Assembly (NCBI GenBank): GCA_963731285.1
Contig: CAVSUR010000014.1
Span: forward strand, 682,001 to 746,000
Direction of reading: 5' to 3'
Length of the DNA: 64,000 bases
Origin: CAVSUR01 sp963731285
Lineage (GTDB): Bacteria; Actinomycetota; Actinomycetes; Streptosporangiales; Streptosporangiaceae
Position numbers and translations under genes: made by a program. This document shows, piece after piece, positions 48,266-55,960 of this stretch (position 1 is its first letter; each line of letters opens with the position of its first letter). Under the pieces are notes generated by a model. It did not search any database. It was not told the origin of the DNA and saw only the letters and a list, made by a program, of their open reading frames with translations.

Positions 48266-48943
48266 ATGATCGATCTGGGCCGGGACGGTGACGTCTGGGT
48301 GCTCACCATGCGCGACGGCGAGAATCGTTTCACCCAGGCGTGGCTGGAGGAGTTCAGCGCCGCGCTCGACAAGGTGGAGGCGAAGGACGGCGCCCGCGCC
48401 CTGGTTACCACAGGGACCGGCAAGTTCTACTCCAACGGGCTCGACCTGGACTGGCTGCGGACCGCGGGCGACGCGGGCCCGGAGTTCCTGGCCGGGGTGC
48501 ACCGGCTGTTCGGCCGGCTGCTCGGGTTCCCGGCGGTCACGGTCGCGGCCGTGACCGGGCACGCGTTCGCCGCCGGGGCCATGCTCGCTACCGCGCACGA
48601 CTTCGTGATCATGCGCGAGGACCGCGGCTGGTGGTGCCTGCCCGAGGCCGAGCTCGGCCTGCCGCTGACGCCCGCGATGTACGCGGTCATCGCGACCAAG
48701 CTGCCCCGGCGCACCGCCCAGGAAGCGATCCTCACCGGCCGCCAGTACCCGGCCGAAGATGCACTGGCCGCCGGCATCGTGCATCGCACGGCGCCACCGG
48801 ACCAGGTGATCGGCGACGCGGTCATGCTGGCCAAGGCGCTGGCCGGCAAGGACCGCCGGGCGCTGATCGCGCACAAGCAGCTGCTGTACGGGGAGGCGAT
48901 CAGCATCTGCGCGGCTGGCATCGGCGCCGATGCGGGAGAATGA
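48266..48943 (+). CDS. Enoyl-CoA hydratase/isomerase family protein, in frame with hemG
   Basis: A 225-residue crotonase-fold protein. ATG 48266 follows a textbook AGGAGG six bases upstream, so it is probably translated separately even though its frame is open back through hemG. The family motifs are GTGKFYSNGLDLDWLRTAG (oxyanion region) and VTGHAFAAGAMLATAHDFVI, FLPE-like CLPEAELGLPLTPAMYAVIA and AILTGRQYPAEDALAAGIVH. It resembles enoyl-CoA delta-isomerases. Position between hemG and hemQ is unusual and its role there is unknown. Confidence 0.86.
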   Translation: MIDLGRDGDVWVLTMRDGENRFTQAWLEEFSAALDKVEAKDGARALVTTGTGKFYSNGLDLDWLRTAGDAGPEFLAGVHRLFGRLLGFPAVTVAAVTGHAFAAGAMLATAHDFVIMREDRGWWCLPEAELGLPLTPAMYAVIATKLPRRTAQEAILTGRQYPAEDALAAGIVHRTAPPDQVIGDAVMLAKALAGKDRRALIAHKQLLYGEAISICAAGIGADAGE

Positions 48944-48947
48944 GGCC

Positions 48948-49721
48948 ATGACCGACGACAACAGCGCCCCGCGCCAGGCCCGGGCGGCGCAGGCCGCCGA
49001 AGGCGGGCAGCGGCCGAAGGCGCGCGAGCTCAACGAGCTGATCCGGTACACGATGTGGTCGGTTTTCCGGCTGACCGGCCCCGGCGCGCTGGACGCGGCC
49101 GGCGGGCAGGACGGCTCCGGCCGGGCCGGCCTGGCCGCCGAGGTGAGCGAGCTGTGCCAGCAGCAGGCCGGCAAGGACGTGGTTACCCGCGGCTGCTACG
49201 ACCTGCAGGGACTGCGCGCCGACGCGGACTACATGTTCTGGTGGATCGCGCCAGGACCCGACGACCTGCAGGAGATGTACGCCAGGTTTCGCCGCACCGG
49301 CCTCGGCCGGGCCAGCGAGCCGGTCTGGTCGGTGCTGGCGCTGCATCGCCCCGCCGAGTTCAACAAGAGCCACGTCCCGGCCTTCCTGGGCGGCGAGGAG
49401 CCGCGCGCCTACCTGTGCGTGTACCCGTTCGTGCGGTCCTACGAGTGGTACCTGCTCGACGAGCGAGAGCGGCGTGAGCTGCTCGCCGAGCACGGCAAGA
49501 TGGCCCGTGACTACCCCGACGTGCGGGCCAACACGGTGTCCTGCTTCGCGCTGAACGACTACGAGTGGATGCTCGCGTTCGAGGCCGACGAGCTGCACCG
49601 GATCGTGGACCTGATGCGCACCCTGCGCGGGGCCAGGGCCCGGCGGCACACCCGGGTGGAGATCCCGTTCTACACCGGTCGCCGCAAGCCGGTCGGCGAG
49701 CTGCTGCACGCCCTGCCGTGA
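48948..49721 (+). CDS. hemQ: Coproheme decarboxylase
   Basis: Last enzyme of coproporphyrin-dependent heme synthesis: removes two propionate carboxyls from coproheme III using hydrogen peroxide. 257 residues, of the chlorite-dismutase superfamily. After a 25-residue charged lead come LNELIRYTMWSVFRLTGPG, RADADYMFWWIAPGPDDLQE, the catalytic-tyrosine stretch YPFVRSYEWYLLDERERREL and RANTVSCFALNDYEWMLAFE. ATG 48948 lies five bases after the crotonase stop. Co-orientation with hemG supports the assignment. Confidence 0.95.
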   Translation: MTDDNSAPRQARAAQAAEGGQRPKARELNELIRYTMWSVFRLTGPGALDAAGGQDGSGRAGLAAEVSELCQQQAGKDVVTRGCYDLQGLRADADYMFWWIAPGPDDLQEMYARFRRTGLGRASEPVWSVLALHRPAEFNKSHVPAFLGGEEPRAYLCVYPFVRSYEWYLLDERERRELLAEHGKMARDYPDVRANTVSCFALNDYEWMLAFEADELHRIVDLMRTLRGARARRHTRVEIPFYTGRRKPVGELLHALP

Positions 49722-49746
49722 CGGCACCTGCCTGCCGGTCACCGCG

Positions 49747-50733
49747 ATGACCGGGCGGCGGATCCTGTTCGGCCGCGAGCGCTTCACTGCCGGGCTGGAC
49801 TGGGCTGACCTCGCGCCGCTGATGCCCGGCTGGGAGATCTCCTGCTGCGCGCCGGGCGAGGTGGCCCGCCACCTGGACGGCATCGACGCGATATGTCCCT
49901 TTGGCGCCTCGGTCGATGCTGAGATCCTCGCGGTCGGCCAGTTCGGCCTGGTGCACCAGTACGGCGTCGGCCTGGAGAAGGTTGACGTGGACCGGGCCAC
50001 CAAGCTCGGCGTGTGGGTGTGCCGGATCCCCGGTGACGCCGGCGGCAACGCCGACAGCGTGGCCGAGATCGCGGTGCTGCACCTGCTGGCCCTGGTCCGG
50101 CGGCTGCCCGAGGCGCAGGCGGCGCTGGCCGCCGGGTCCTGGGAGGCCAGGCCGACCGGCGGCTCGCTGGTCGGCGCGAGCGTGCTGATCGTCGGCCTGG
50201 GTGCGATCGGCGCGGCCGTGGCGCAGCGGCTGGCTCCGTTCGGGGCCCGGCTGGCCGGCGTCCGGGCGCACCCCGGGCTCGGCGCCCCGGCAGGCGTGGA
50301 CCAGGTCGCCGGGCCGTCACAGCTGCCTGCCCTGCTGGCGCAGGCCGATGCCGTGGTCTGCTGCGCGATGCTGGACGCCAGCACCCGGAGCATGTTCGGA
50401 GCGGCCGAGTTCGCCGCGATGCGGCCCGGCGCCCTGTTCGTCAACGTCGCGCGCGGCGGCCTGCTGGACGAGGCGGCGCTGCTCGCGGCGCTGGAGTCCG
50501 GGCAGGTCGGCGGGGCCGGGCTGGACGTGCTGGCCGTCGAGCCCGCCGACCCGCGCTCGGCCCTGCTGGCCCATCCGCGGGTGATCGTGACCCCGCACGT
50601 CGGCGGGCTGACCGAGATGATGTTCCGCTGCACCGGCGAGGTGTTCGCGGCCAACCTGGACCGCTGGGCCTCTGGCGCCGTCCCGCGCTGGGCCGTCAAC
50701 GAGCCCCCGTTCTGCCGGGCCCAGGTCGGCTAG
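49747..50733 (+). CDS. D-2-hydroxyacid dehydrogenase family protein
   Basis: A 328-residue NAD-dependent oxidoreductase. The Rossmann motif is SVLIVGLGAIGAAVAQRLAP; the active-site arginine region is FVNVARGGLLDEAALLAALE, the glutamate lies in GLDVLAVEPADPRSALLAHP and the histidine in VIVTPHVGGLTEMMF. Length and layout are those of phosphoglycerate/hydroxyisocaproate-type dehydrogenases; the substrate cannot be inferred. It starts 26 bases after hemQ and may be part of the same transcript, though no link to heme synthesis is known. Confidence 0.9.
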   Translation: MTGRRILFGRERFTAGLDWADLAPLMPGWEISCCAPGEVARHLDGIDAICPFGASVDAEILAVGQFGLVHQYGVGLEKVDVDRATKLGVWVCRIPGDAGGNADSVAEIAVLHLLALVRRLPEAQAALAAGSWEARPTGGSLVGASVLIVGLGAIGAAVAQRLAPFGARLAGVRAHPGLGAPAGVDQVAGPSQLPALLAQADAVVCCAMLDASTRSMFGAAEFAAMRPGALFVNVARGGLLDEAALLAALESGQVGGAGLDVLAVEPADPRSALLAHPRVIVTPHVGGLTEMMFRCTGEVFAANLDRWASGAVPRWAVNEPPFCRAQVG

Positions 50734-50813
50734 CCGCCGGCTAGCCCGGCCCCGTCCGGCGGCCCAGATCTCCAAGATCATGGAACCTTGCGCCGCAGGG
50801 CCATACTGGGACG

Positions 50814-51396
50814 GTGGAGCTGGGGGCCTATCGGGAGTGGGCGGCGGAGCAGATGTTGTCCGCCGACGTGTCCTGCTTGTGGGCGAGCCGCCCGGCCGGC
50901 GAGACCCTGGTGCTGCCGGACACGTGCATCGACATCGTCTGGGACGGCGCCGAGCTGTTCGTCGCGGGCCCGGACACCGGGCCGGTGCTGGCTCCGTCCG
51001 GCCCCGGGCGGCTACTTTGCTGGCCTGCGGTTCCGGCCCGGCCGCGCGCCCGGATTCCTCGGCATGCCCGCGGCCGCGCTGGCCGATCAGCGAGTCCGGC
51101 TGACTGACCTGTGGGGCGCAGATGCCGCGCCGCTGCCCGCCCGGCTGGCCAGGCGCTCGGCGCGGGCGAGCGCCAGCTGCACCGCCGCTGCCGGTCGGCG
51201 GCCGGCTACGGGCCCAAGATGCTGGAGCGAGTGCTGCGCTTCCGCCGGGCCCAGCAACTGGCCGGATCGGGCGCTGGCCGCCGCCGCGGCCGGGGCCGGC
51301 TACGCGGACCAGGCGCACCTGACCCGCGAGTGCCGCCGGCTGTCCGGGCGCGCCCCGTCCGATCTGTTCAAGACCGCCCGGAGCAACCGCGGATAG
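50814..51396 (+). CDS. AraC-family regulator, several frame breaks
   Basis: GTG 50814, eight bases after CATACT, opens MELGAYREWAAEQMLSADVS and SRPAGETLVLPDTCIDIVWD, the N terminus of small actinobacterial AraC regulators. Near 51005 the frame moves and continues FAGLRFRPGRAPGFLGMPAA; the first HTH helix pair (ERQLHRRCRSAAGYGPKMLE, RVLRFRRAQQLA) is in yet another frame; and the second HTH (AGAGYADQAHLTRECRRLSG followed by RAPSDLF) returns to the previous one. At least three breaks, near 51005, 51150 and 51270. All family segments are in order, so either sequence errors or recent loss. About 195 residues. Confidence 0.75.
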
Positions 51397-51406
51397 CGTG
51401 CCGGGC

Positions 51407-52291
51407 ATGGACGACGCATTCACCGCCGGCGATGAGTTCCTGCTGCGGCAGGCCCGGCTGCTGGAACGGCGGCTGTTCGCCACCTGCTTCCTCGGCGCAC
51501 CGGCCGCCGGGGTAACCGACGCGCTGCGCGGCTACCAGAACGACGACGGCGGCTTCGGGCACGGCCTGGAGCCCGACAAGCGCTGCCCGCGCAGCCTGCC
51601 CGTCGATGTCGAGACCGCGCTGCAGGTGATGGCCGCAGCCGGCGCCGCCGACCCGGTGATGATCGGCCGGGCCTGCGACTTCCTGGCTGCCACCGCCGAG
51701 CAGGCCGGCGCGGGCGGCGCGGTCCCGCTGGCCTTTCCCGTCATCGAGTCCTTTCCGCGGGCGGCGCACTGGACCGAGTGGACCTACCAGCCGGGGCTCA
51801 ACCCGACGGCCGGCCTGGCCGGGCTGCTCTACCAGCTCGGCGCCGACCATCGGTGGCGGGCCGACGCCACCGGCTACTGCTGGCAGCAGCTGGAGTCCGG
51901 CGAGCTGCCCGGCGACGCGCACGCCCTGTCGGAAGCGCTGATCTTCCTCGAGCACGTGCCGGACCGCGACCGGGCCGAGCGCTGCGCTGCCCGGATGGCC
52001 GGCCAGCTGGCCGAGATCCCCATGCTCCAGCTCGACCCTGCGGCGACCGGCTACGGCCTGACCCCGCTGGCGCTGGCCCCGGCCGCGGACTCCCGGTGGC
52101 GCCAGCTGTTCAGCGCGGACGTGATCAGCGCCCACCTGGACCGGCTGGCCAGGGCCCAGCAGGACGACGGGGGCTGGCCGATCAGCTGGGAGCCGCCGAG
52201 CGCGGCCGCCCTGCTGGAATGGCGCGGGATCGTGACCCTGCAGGCGCTGCGCACGCTGACGTCCTACGGCCGCCTCGACGCCAGCGGCTGA
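51407..52291 (+). CDS. Alpha/alpha-toroid (terpene cyclase/prenyltransferase-like) protein
   Basis: A 294-residue soluble protein. The repeats DALRGYQNDDGGFGHGLEPD and RLARAQQDDGGWPISWEPPS carry the glutamine/aspartate-glycine-glycine signature of the squalene-cyclase and prenyltransferase toroid fold; QPGLNPTAGLAGLLYQLGAD lies between. It lacks the DxDD motif of class II terpene cyclases and has no zinc-site pattern I can see, so enzymatic activity is uncertain. ATG 51407 follows TAGCGT by eight bases, fitting a leaderless message; GTG 51398 is the alternative. It lies just downstream of the AraC gene. Confidence 0.65.
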   Translation: MDDAFTAGDEFLLRQARLLERRLFATCFLGAPAAGVTDALRGYQNDDGGFGHGLEPDKRCPRSLPVDVETALQVMAAAGAADPVMIGRACDFLAATAEQAGAGGAVPLAFPVIESFPRAAHWTEWTYQPGLNPTAGLAGLLYQLGADHRWRADATGYCWQQLESGELPGDAHALSEALIFLEHVPDRDRAERCAARMAGQLAEIPMLQLDPAATGYGLTPLALAPAADSRWRQLFSADVISAHLDRLARAQQDDGGWPISWEPPSAAALLEWRGIVTLQALRTLTSYGRLDASG

Positions 52292-52376
52292 GCGTCAGCC
52301 GGCCCGGAACGCGCTCGGCGTGGCCCCCAGCCGGAAATCCAGGTGCCCGGGCCGGCCGGGCACAATCACGGCCATG

Positions 52377-52730
52377 TCATCGCGATGGCCGCTGACCGGC
52401 GTCGAACTCGGCCGCCAGCCGCCGGGGAGCCCGGCGGCGCCAGGATTCCTCCAGTAGCTCGGCCAGCCGGTCAGCCGGGGCGACTGAGAGCGTGACGCGC
52501 ACGCCGCGGATCCGCTGGCCCCATCGCAGCGGGGCGAACGCGGCGGGGTCCTGCGCAGCCCACGCGCTGACGGCCGCCTCGTCCACGAACGCGTGCAGGT
52601 ACTCTCCGCCGGGGGGCGCGGTCGCGAAGATCTTGCCCCGCACCCGGAACGAGGTCATCTCGTGGTGTGGCTCCTCGGTGGTCCCGGGCAGCGACAGCGC
52701 GAACTTCCTGGCCGCGTGCAGGTCACTCAC
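52377..52730 (-). CDS. MmcQ/YjbR family protein
   Basis: A 117-residue protein of the small CyaY-like YjbR fold. It opens MSDLHAARKFALSLPGTTEE, followed by SFRVRGKIFATAPPGGEYLH and the C-terminal ELLEESWRRRAPRRLAAEFD, as in family members. Some relatives bind DNA; the cellular role is not established. The 85 bases on its 3' side (52292-52376) encode only a 26-codon minus-strand frame ending LGATPSAFRAG that I cannot assign. Confidence 0.88.
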   Translation of the reverse strand: MSDLHAARKFALSLPGTTEEPHHEMTSFRVRGKIFATAPPGGEYLHAFVDEAAVSAWAAQDPAAFAPLRWGQRIRGVRVTLSVAPADRLAELLEESWRRRAPRRLAAEFDAGQRPSR

Positions 52731-52870
52731 ACCCGGCAGGCTAGCTCACCCGCGTATTCCCGCAGGTACAGGCGGTCAGTCACCGGCGGCTCCCGCCCGC
52801 GCCGGCAGGCGCGCGCTCGTGCGGCCGGCAAACTGGATGACGCACGGAACATCAACGCCCAGGAGGGCAG

Positions 52871-53146
52871 ATGAAGGACACGATCCACGAACTGCGCCCG
52901 CTGCTGGAGGAGATCCGCGACGGATACCGCGGCATGCGCGCCGTCCGCGCTTCGGGGCCTGGCAGCCGCCGGGCCGGGCGCGCGGCCAGGCGGCCCCAGC
53001 GGGCCTCGCGCGAGAGGCTGCGGCGCGAGCTGGCCAGCTACACCACGCCGTCCGACCGCGACGACCTGGACGCCACCCTGGCGCGGCACAGCGATGATGA
53101 GACGGCGGAGATCCGCCGCCTGCTGGACTCGGTCCCCGCAGCCTGA
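52871..53146 (+). CDS. Small charged hypothetical protein
   Basis: A 91-residue protein with a clear AGGAGG site seven bases before ATG 52871. It is highly charged: an acidic amphipathic lead (MKDTIHELRPLLEEIRDGYR), a basic centre rich in arginine (RRAGRAARRPQRASRERLRR), and a helical end (TAEIRRLLDSVPAA). No membrane segment or cysteine. I recognise no family. The ribosome site and codon pattern support a real gene. Confidence 0.5.
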   Translation: MKDTIHELRPLLEEIRDGYRGMRAVRASGPGSRRAGRAARRPQRASRERLRRELASYTTPSDRDDLDATLARHSDDETAEIRRLLDSVPAA

Positions 53147-53165
53147 TCCGCCCGCGGCGGTGCCG

Positions 53166-53606
53166 TCAGCTGCGCCGCTCGCGCACCTGACGCTTGATCC
53201 GGGCCAGCATCGCCGCCATGCCGCGCAGCCTCAGCGGGCTGACCAGGTCGGCCAGCCCGAGCTGGCTGGAGAACTCCCCGGGCGTGGCCAGTACCTCGTC
53301 GGCGCTCAGCCCGTCCAGCCCCGCATGCAGGATGCCGGCGAAGCCGCGGGTGGTCGGCGCCTCCCGCGGCGCCTCGAAGAACAGGTGCACGGTGCCGCCC
53401 TCTACCTCGACGGCCAGGAACAGCGGGGTCTGGCACTCCGGCACCTGCTCCAGCAGATCCTGATGGCCGGCGTACCGGTCCGGCAGGTCCGGCAGTTCCG
53501 TCGCGAACTCCAGCAGCAGCTGCAGCCGGTCCTGGCCTTCGACAGCGGTGAAGTCCTCGGCGATCTCCCGCAGCCGGGGGCTGAGCGTGCCGGCCCCGGA
53601 GGTCAC
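53166..53606 (-). CDS. sufE: SufE-family sulfur acceptor
   Basis: A 146-residue protein that accepts persulfide sulfur from a cysteine desulfurase. The core is RLQLLLEFATELPDLPDRYA, the acceptor cysteine lies in EQVPECQTPLFLAVEV, and VHLFFEAPREAPTTRGFAGI is the conserved second half. GTG 53606 overlaps the stop of the upstream sulfurtransferase gene (GTGA), so the two proteins are made together and probably pass sulfur between them. No SufBCD genes are adjacent. Confidence 0.92.
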   Translation of the reverse strand: MTSGAGTLSPRLREIAEDFTAVEGQDRLQLLLEFATELPDLPDRYAGHQDLLEQVPECQTPLFLAVEVEGGTVHLFFEAPREAPTTRGFAGILHAGLDGLSADEVLATPGEFSSQLGLADLVSPLRLRGMAAMLARIKRQVRERRS

Positions 53607-54484
53607 GGGTTCTCGCCCCGGCGGATGGGCGCTCGCACCGAGTTGCCCCACTCGGTCCATGATCCGTCGTAGTTGCGCACGCGCGGGTAGCCGAGCAGGT
53701 GGTGCAGCACGAACCAGGTGTGGCTGGACCGCTCGCCGATCCGGCAATACACCACCACATCGTCGCCCGGGCCCAGGCCGGCCTCGTCGGCGTAGATCGC
53801 CTCGAGTTCCTTTCGGCCGCGGAACGTGGCGTCCTCGGCGGCCGCGCGGGCCCACGGGACGTTCCTCGCCCCCGGGATGTGGCCGCCGCGCAGCGCGCCC
53901 TCCTGCGGGTAGTCCGGCATGTGCAGCAGCTCGCCGGTGTACTCGCCGGGGGAGCGCACGTCGATCATCGGCTCGCCCAGGTGACCGGCGACCTGGTCGC
54001 GGAACGCCCGGAACGTGCTGTCATCGCGGGTGGTCACCGGGTAGTCGGCGTGCGGCCGCTGCGGGACGTCGGTGGTCACCGGCCGGCTCTCGGCGATCCA
54101 CTTGGCCCGGCCGCCGTCGAGTAGCCGCACATCCGGGTGACCGAACAGGGTGCACACCCACAGGGCGTACGCCGCCCACCAGTTGTTGCGATCGCCGTAC
54201 AGGACCAGCGTGGTGTCGCGGGCGATTCCCTTCGCCGACATCAGCCGCGCGAACCCGGCCCCGTCCAGGTAGTCGCGGGTCACCGGGTCGTTGAGCTCGG
54301 TATGCCAGTCAAGCTTGACCGCGCCGGGGATATGGCCGGTCTCGTACAGCAGCACGTCCTCGTCGGACTCGGCCACGACCAGGCCCGGGTCGTCCAGGTG
54401 ATCGGCCAGCCAGGCGGTCGAGACCAGCATCTCCGGGCGGGCATACTCGCCGAACTTCGGCGCGGGATCGTTGGGCAGCGCCAC
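53603..54484 (-). CDS. sseA: Thiosulfate/3-mercaptopyruvate sulfurtransferase
   Basis: A 293-residue two-domain rhodanese. The inactive first domain holds LVVAESDEDVLLYETGHIPG and LDWHTELNDPVTRDYL; the second carries the catalytic cysteine loop VVVYCRIGERSSHTWFVLHH, giving the CRIGERS motif of thiosulfate sulfurtransferases. YDGSWTEWGN near the end is characteristic. ATG 54484 is preceded by a GC-rich hairpin region. The downstream sufE overlaps by four bases, an actinobacterial arrangement. Confidence 0.94.
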   Translation of the reverse strand: MALPNDPAPKFGEYARPEMLVSTAWLADHLDDPGLVVAESDEDVLLYETGHIPGAVKLDWHTELNDPVTRDYLDGAGFARLMSAKGIARDTTLVLYGDRNNWWAAYALWVCTLFGHPDVRLLDGGRAKWIAESRPVTTDVPQRPHADYPVTTRDDSTFRAFRDQVAGHLGEPMIDVRSPGEYTGELLHMPDYPQEGALRGGHIPGARNVPWARAAAEDATFRGRKELEAIYADEAGLGPGDDVVVYCRIGERSSHTWFVLHHLLGYPRVRNYDGSWTEWGNSVRAPIRRGENP

Positions 54485-54509
54485 GTCAGCCTCACTTCAG
54501 GTCGGTTAC

Positions 54510-54535
54510 CGCCGCGGCGGCCAGTCGCCGCGGCG
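54510..54535. terminator. GC-rich hairpin upstream of sseA
   Basis: CGCCGCGGCG occurs at 54510-54519 and again at 54526-54535, separated by GCCAGT. The two can pair into a ten-base stem with a six-base loop. It lies between the stop of the upstream GNAT gene and the sseA start on the minus strand, so it could end the GNAT transcript or lie in the sseA leader. No T-run follows, so this is only a structural candidate. Confidence 0.3.
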
Positions 54536-54557
54536 CGGTTGCTCGGGACATCCAACG

Positions 54558-55115
54558 CTAGCTAACACGGCCGCCGCGCTCACCCTTCCCCCGCCGCCCG
54601 GCCGGCTGGCGCAGATAGCGCGCCATCAGGATGTCGTCGACGTAGCTGCCGTTGATGTAGAACTCGCCGAGCAGCACGCCCTCGCGGGTGAAGCCAAGCC
54701 TCTCATACAGCCGGATGGCGGGCTGGTTGCTGCCCAGGACGCGCAGGGTGAGCTTGCGCGCCCCGGCTGCACGGGCCTGGCGCTCAGCCGCGGTCAGCAG
54801 CGCTTCAGCGATGCCGCGGCCGCGGGCGGCCGGGTGCACCGCCAGGCCCTGCACCTGCAGCACGTGCGCGTTCTCCGGCAGCTGGGTGGCCGGCTTGAGC
54901 CGGATATAGCCGGCCGGGCCGTTGGCGGTTTCGGCCACCAGGTGCGCCTGCGGCGGGTTGGCGACATCGAAGAACGTGCCGGCCCGCCCGGCGGTGCGGG
55001 CGATCACCGACGGGAAACCCGACTCCGGTGACCACGCCACCGCCTCCAGGGCCGCCAGCGCGCCGTCATCGGCCTGCTCGGCGGGCCGCACCCGGATCTT
55101 CGCTGCCCGGCTCAT
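54558..55115 (-). CDS. GNAT N-acetyltransferase (RimI-like)
   Basis: A 185-residue acetyltransferase. The acetyl-CoA site is GLAVHPAARGRGIAEALLTA, followed by LTLRVLGSNQPAIRLYERLG and FTREGVLLGEFYINGSYVDD, as in RimI- and MshD-like proteins. The substrate is unknown. ATG 55115 overlaps the stop of the PIG-L deacetylase gene as ATGA. Pairing of a GNAT with a PIG-L gene recalls mycothiol enzymes (MshB/MshD), but this GNAT is a single domain and too short for MshD, so I do not call it that. Confidence 0.88.
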   Translation of the reverse strand: MSRAAKIRVRPAEQADDGALAALEAVAWSPESGFPSVIARTAGRAGTFFDVANPPQAHLVAETANGPAGYIRLKPATQLPENAHVLQVQGLAVHPAARGRGIAEALLTAAERQARAAGARKLTLRVLGSNQPAIRLYERLGFTREGVLLGEFYINGSYVDDILMARYLRQPAGRRGKGERGGRVS

Positions 55116-55932
55116 TCCGTCATCCTCGCAGACCGCGACGACGGGACCCGGAGAATGTCGGCGCTGACCGGTCCGGGCGCCGCACCCGGCTCGGTGAACC
55201 ACTTGTGCCCGAGCAGCAGTCCTAAGAGCGGCGCAGGCAGCGCCGCTGCCGTCCTGGCCAGCGGCGCCAGCCGCCCCCGGGCCAGCACCAAGGACCGGTG
55301 CTTGGACAGCGCGGCCCGTTTGCGCGCCGCGTATCTGCGCACGTCCACCCGGCGGGTGATGGCCGCCCGCGGCGAGTAGACGGGCCCCGGCGCGCTGGGC
55401 CGCCACGCGCCTGCCTGAGCGGCCGCCTCGCGCGCACCAGCCAGGCGGCGAGCTGGCGGGGGATCCTCGCCTCCAGCACCCTGGTACCGGTCAGGGCGGC
55501 GGCGCGGGCCCCGACCTCGTGTACCTGGATGTGGTCGCGGTGCCCGCAGCCGCCCTGCGGATGGTAGCTGAGCAGCAGGTCAGCGCGTTCGGCGCGGATG
55601 ATCCCGGCCAGCTTGCCGGCCGCCTGCGCCGGGTCCGCACGGGCGAACCGAACCCGGCCGGGCGGGTCGGGATACAGGACCCGGCCCGTGCCCGCTGTCG
55701 GCGTAGCCCAGGTGTATCACCCGGGCCGCGCCCAGCACCGCCGCGCTCGCCCGCAGCTCGTCCAGCCGGGTCTGGGCACCCGGGTCGGCGGCCGCTCCCA
55801 TGAAGCCGTCGGTGGCCATGACGATGATCACCCGGTGCTCCTCGGCGGCCAGCCGGGCCAGTGTGCCGCCGGTCAGCAGCACCTCGTCGTCGGGATGGGC
55901 GTGGAAAGCAACGATCGTTGCCCCCCGGCCAT
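55112..55932 (-). CDS. PIG-L/MshB-like deacetylase, about three frame breaks
   Basis: Zinc-dependent N-acetyl-sugar deacetylase family. The metal motif HAHPDDE is read as TIVAFHAHPDDEVLLTGGTL, and a second ligand as PQGGCGHRDHIQVHEVGARA. The best start is ATG 55932: reading it in frame needs one more G in the run of six at 55921-55926, so a homopolymer error is likely. A further break near 55690 separates ADSGHGP from VLYPDPPGRVRFAR, and another near 55420 precedes the C-terminal VDVRRYAARKRAALSKHRSL. The stop overlaps the GNAT gene. The family includes the mycothiol enzyme MshB, but specificity is open. About 270 residues. Confidence 0.82.
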
Positions 55933-55960
55933 CCTCGCACCGCCGGGATCGGGCCGCCGA

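Noticed and set aside
46751..48943. Calling the hemG-crotonase frame a definite fusion protein
   Set aside because: The strong internal ribosome site and a stop one frame away make a lost base as likely as a true fusion, in a window full of single-base breaks.
47282..49174. A 630-codon minus-strand frame opposite hemG and the crotonase
   Set aside because: Shadow frame; hemG, crotonase and hemQ motifs are all on the plus strand.
48900..50699. A 599-codon minus-strand frame opposite hemQ and the dehydrogenase
   Set aside because: Shadow frame rich in serine and arginine without any family pattern.
55112..55932. PIG-L plus GNAT as the mycothiol genes mshB and mshD
   Set aside because: The GNAT is a single-domain protein of 185 residues whereas MshD has two GNAT domains, and no MshB-specific residue pattern could be confirmed.
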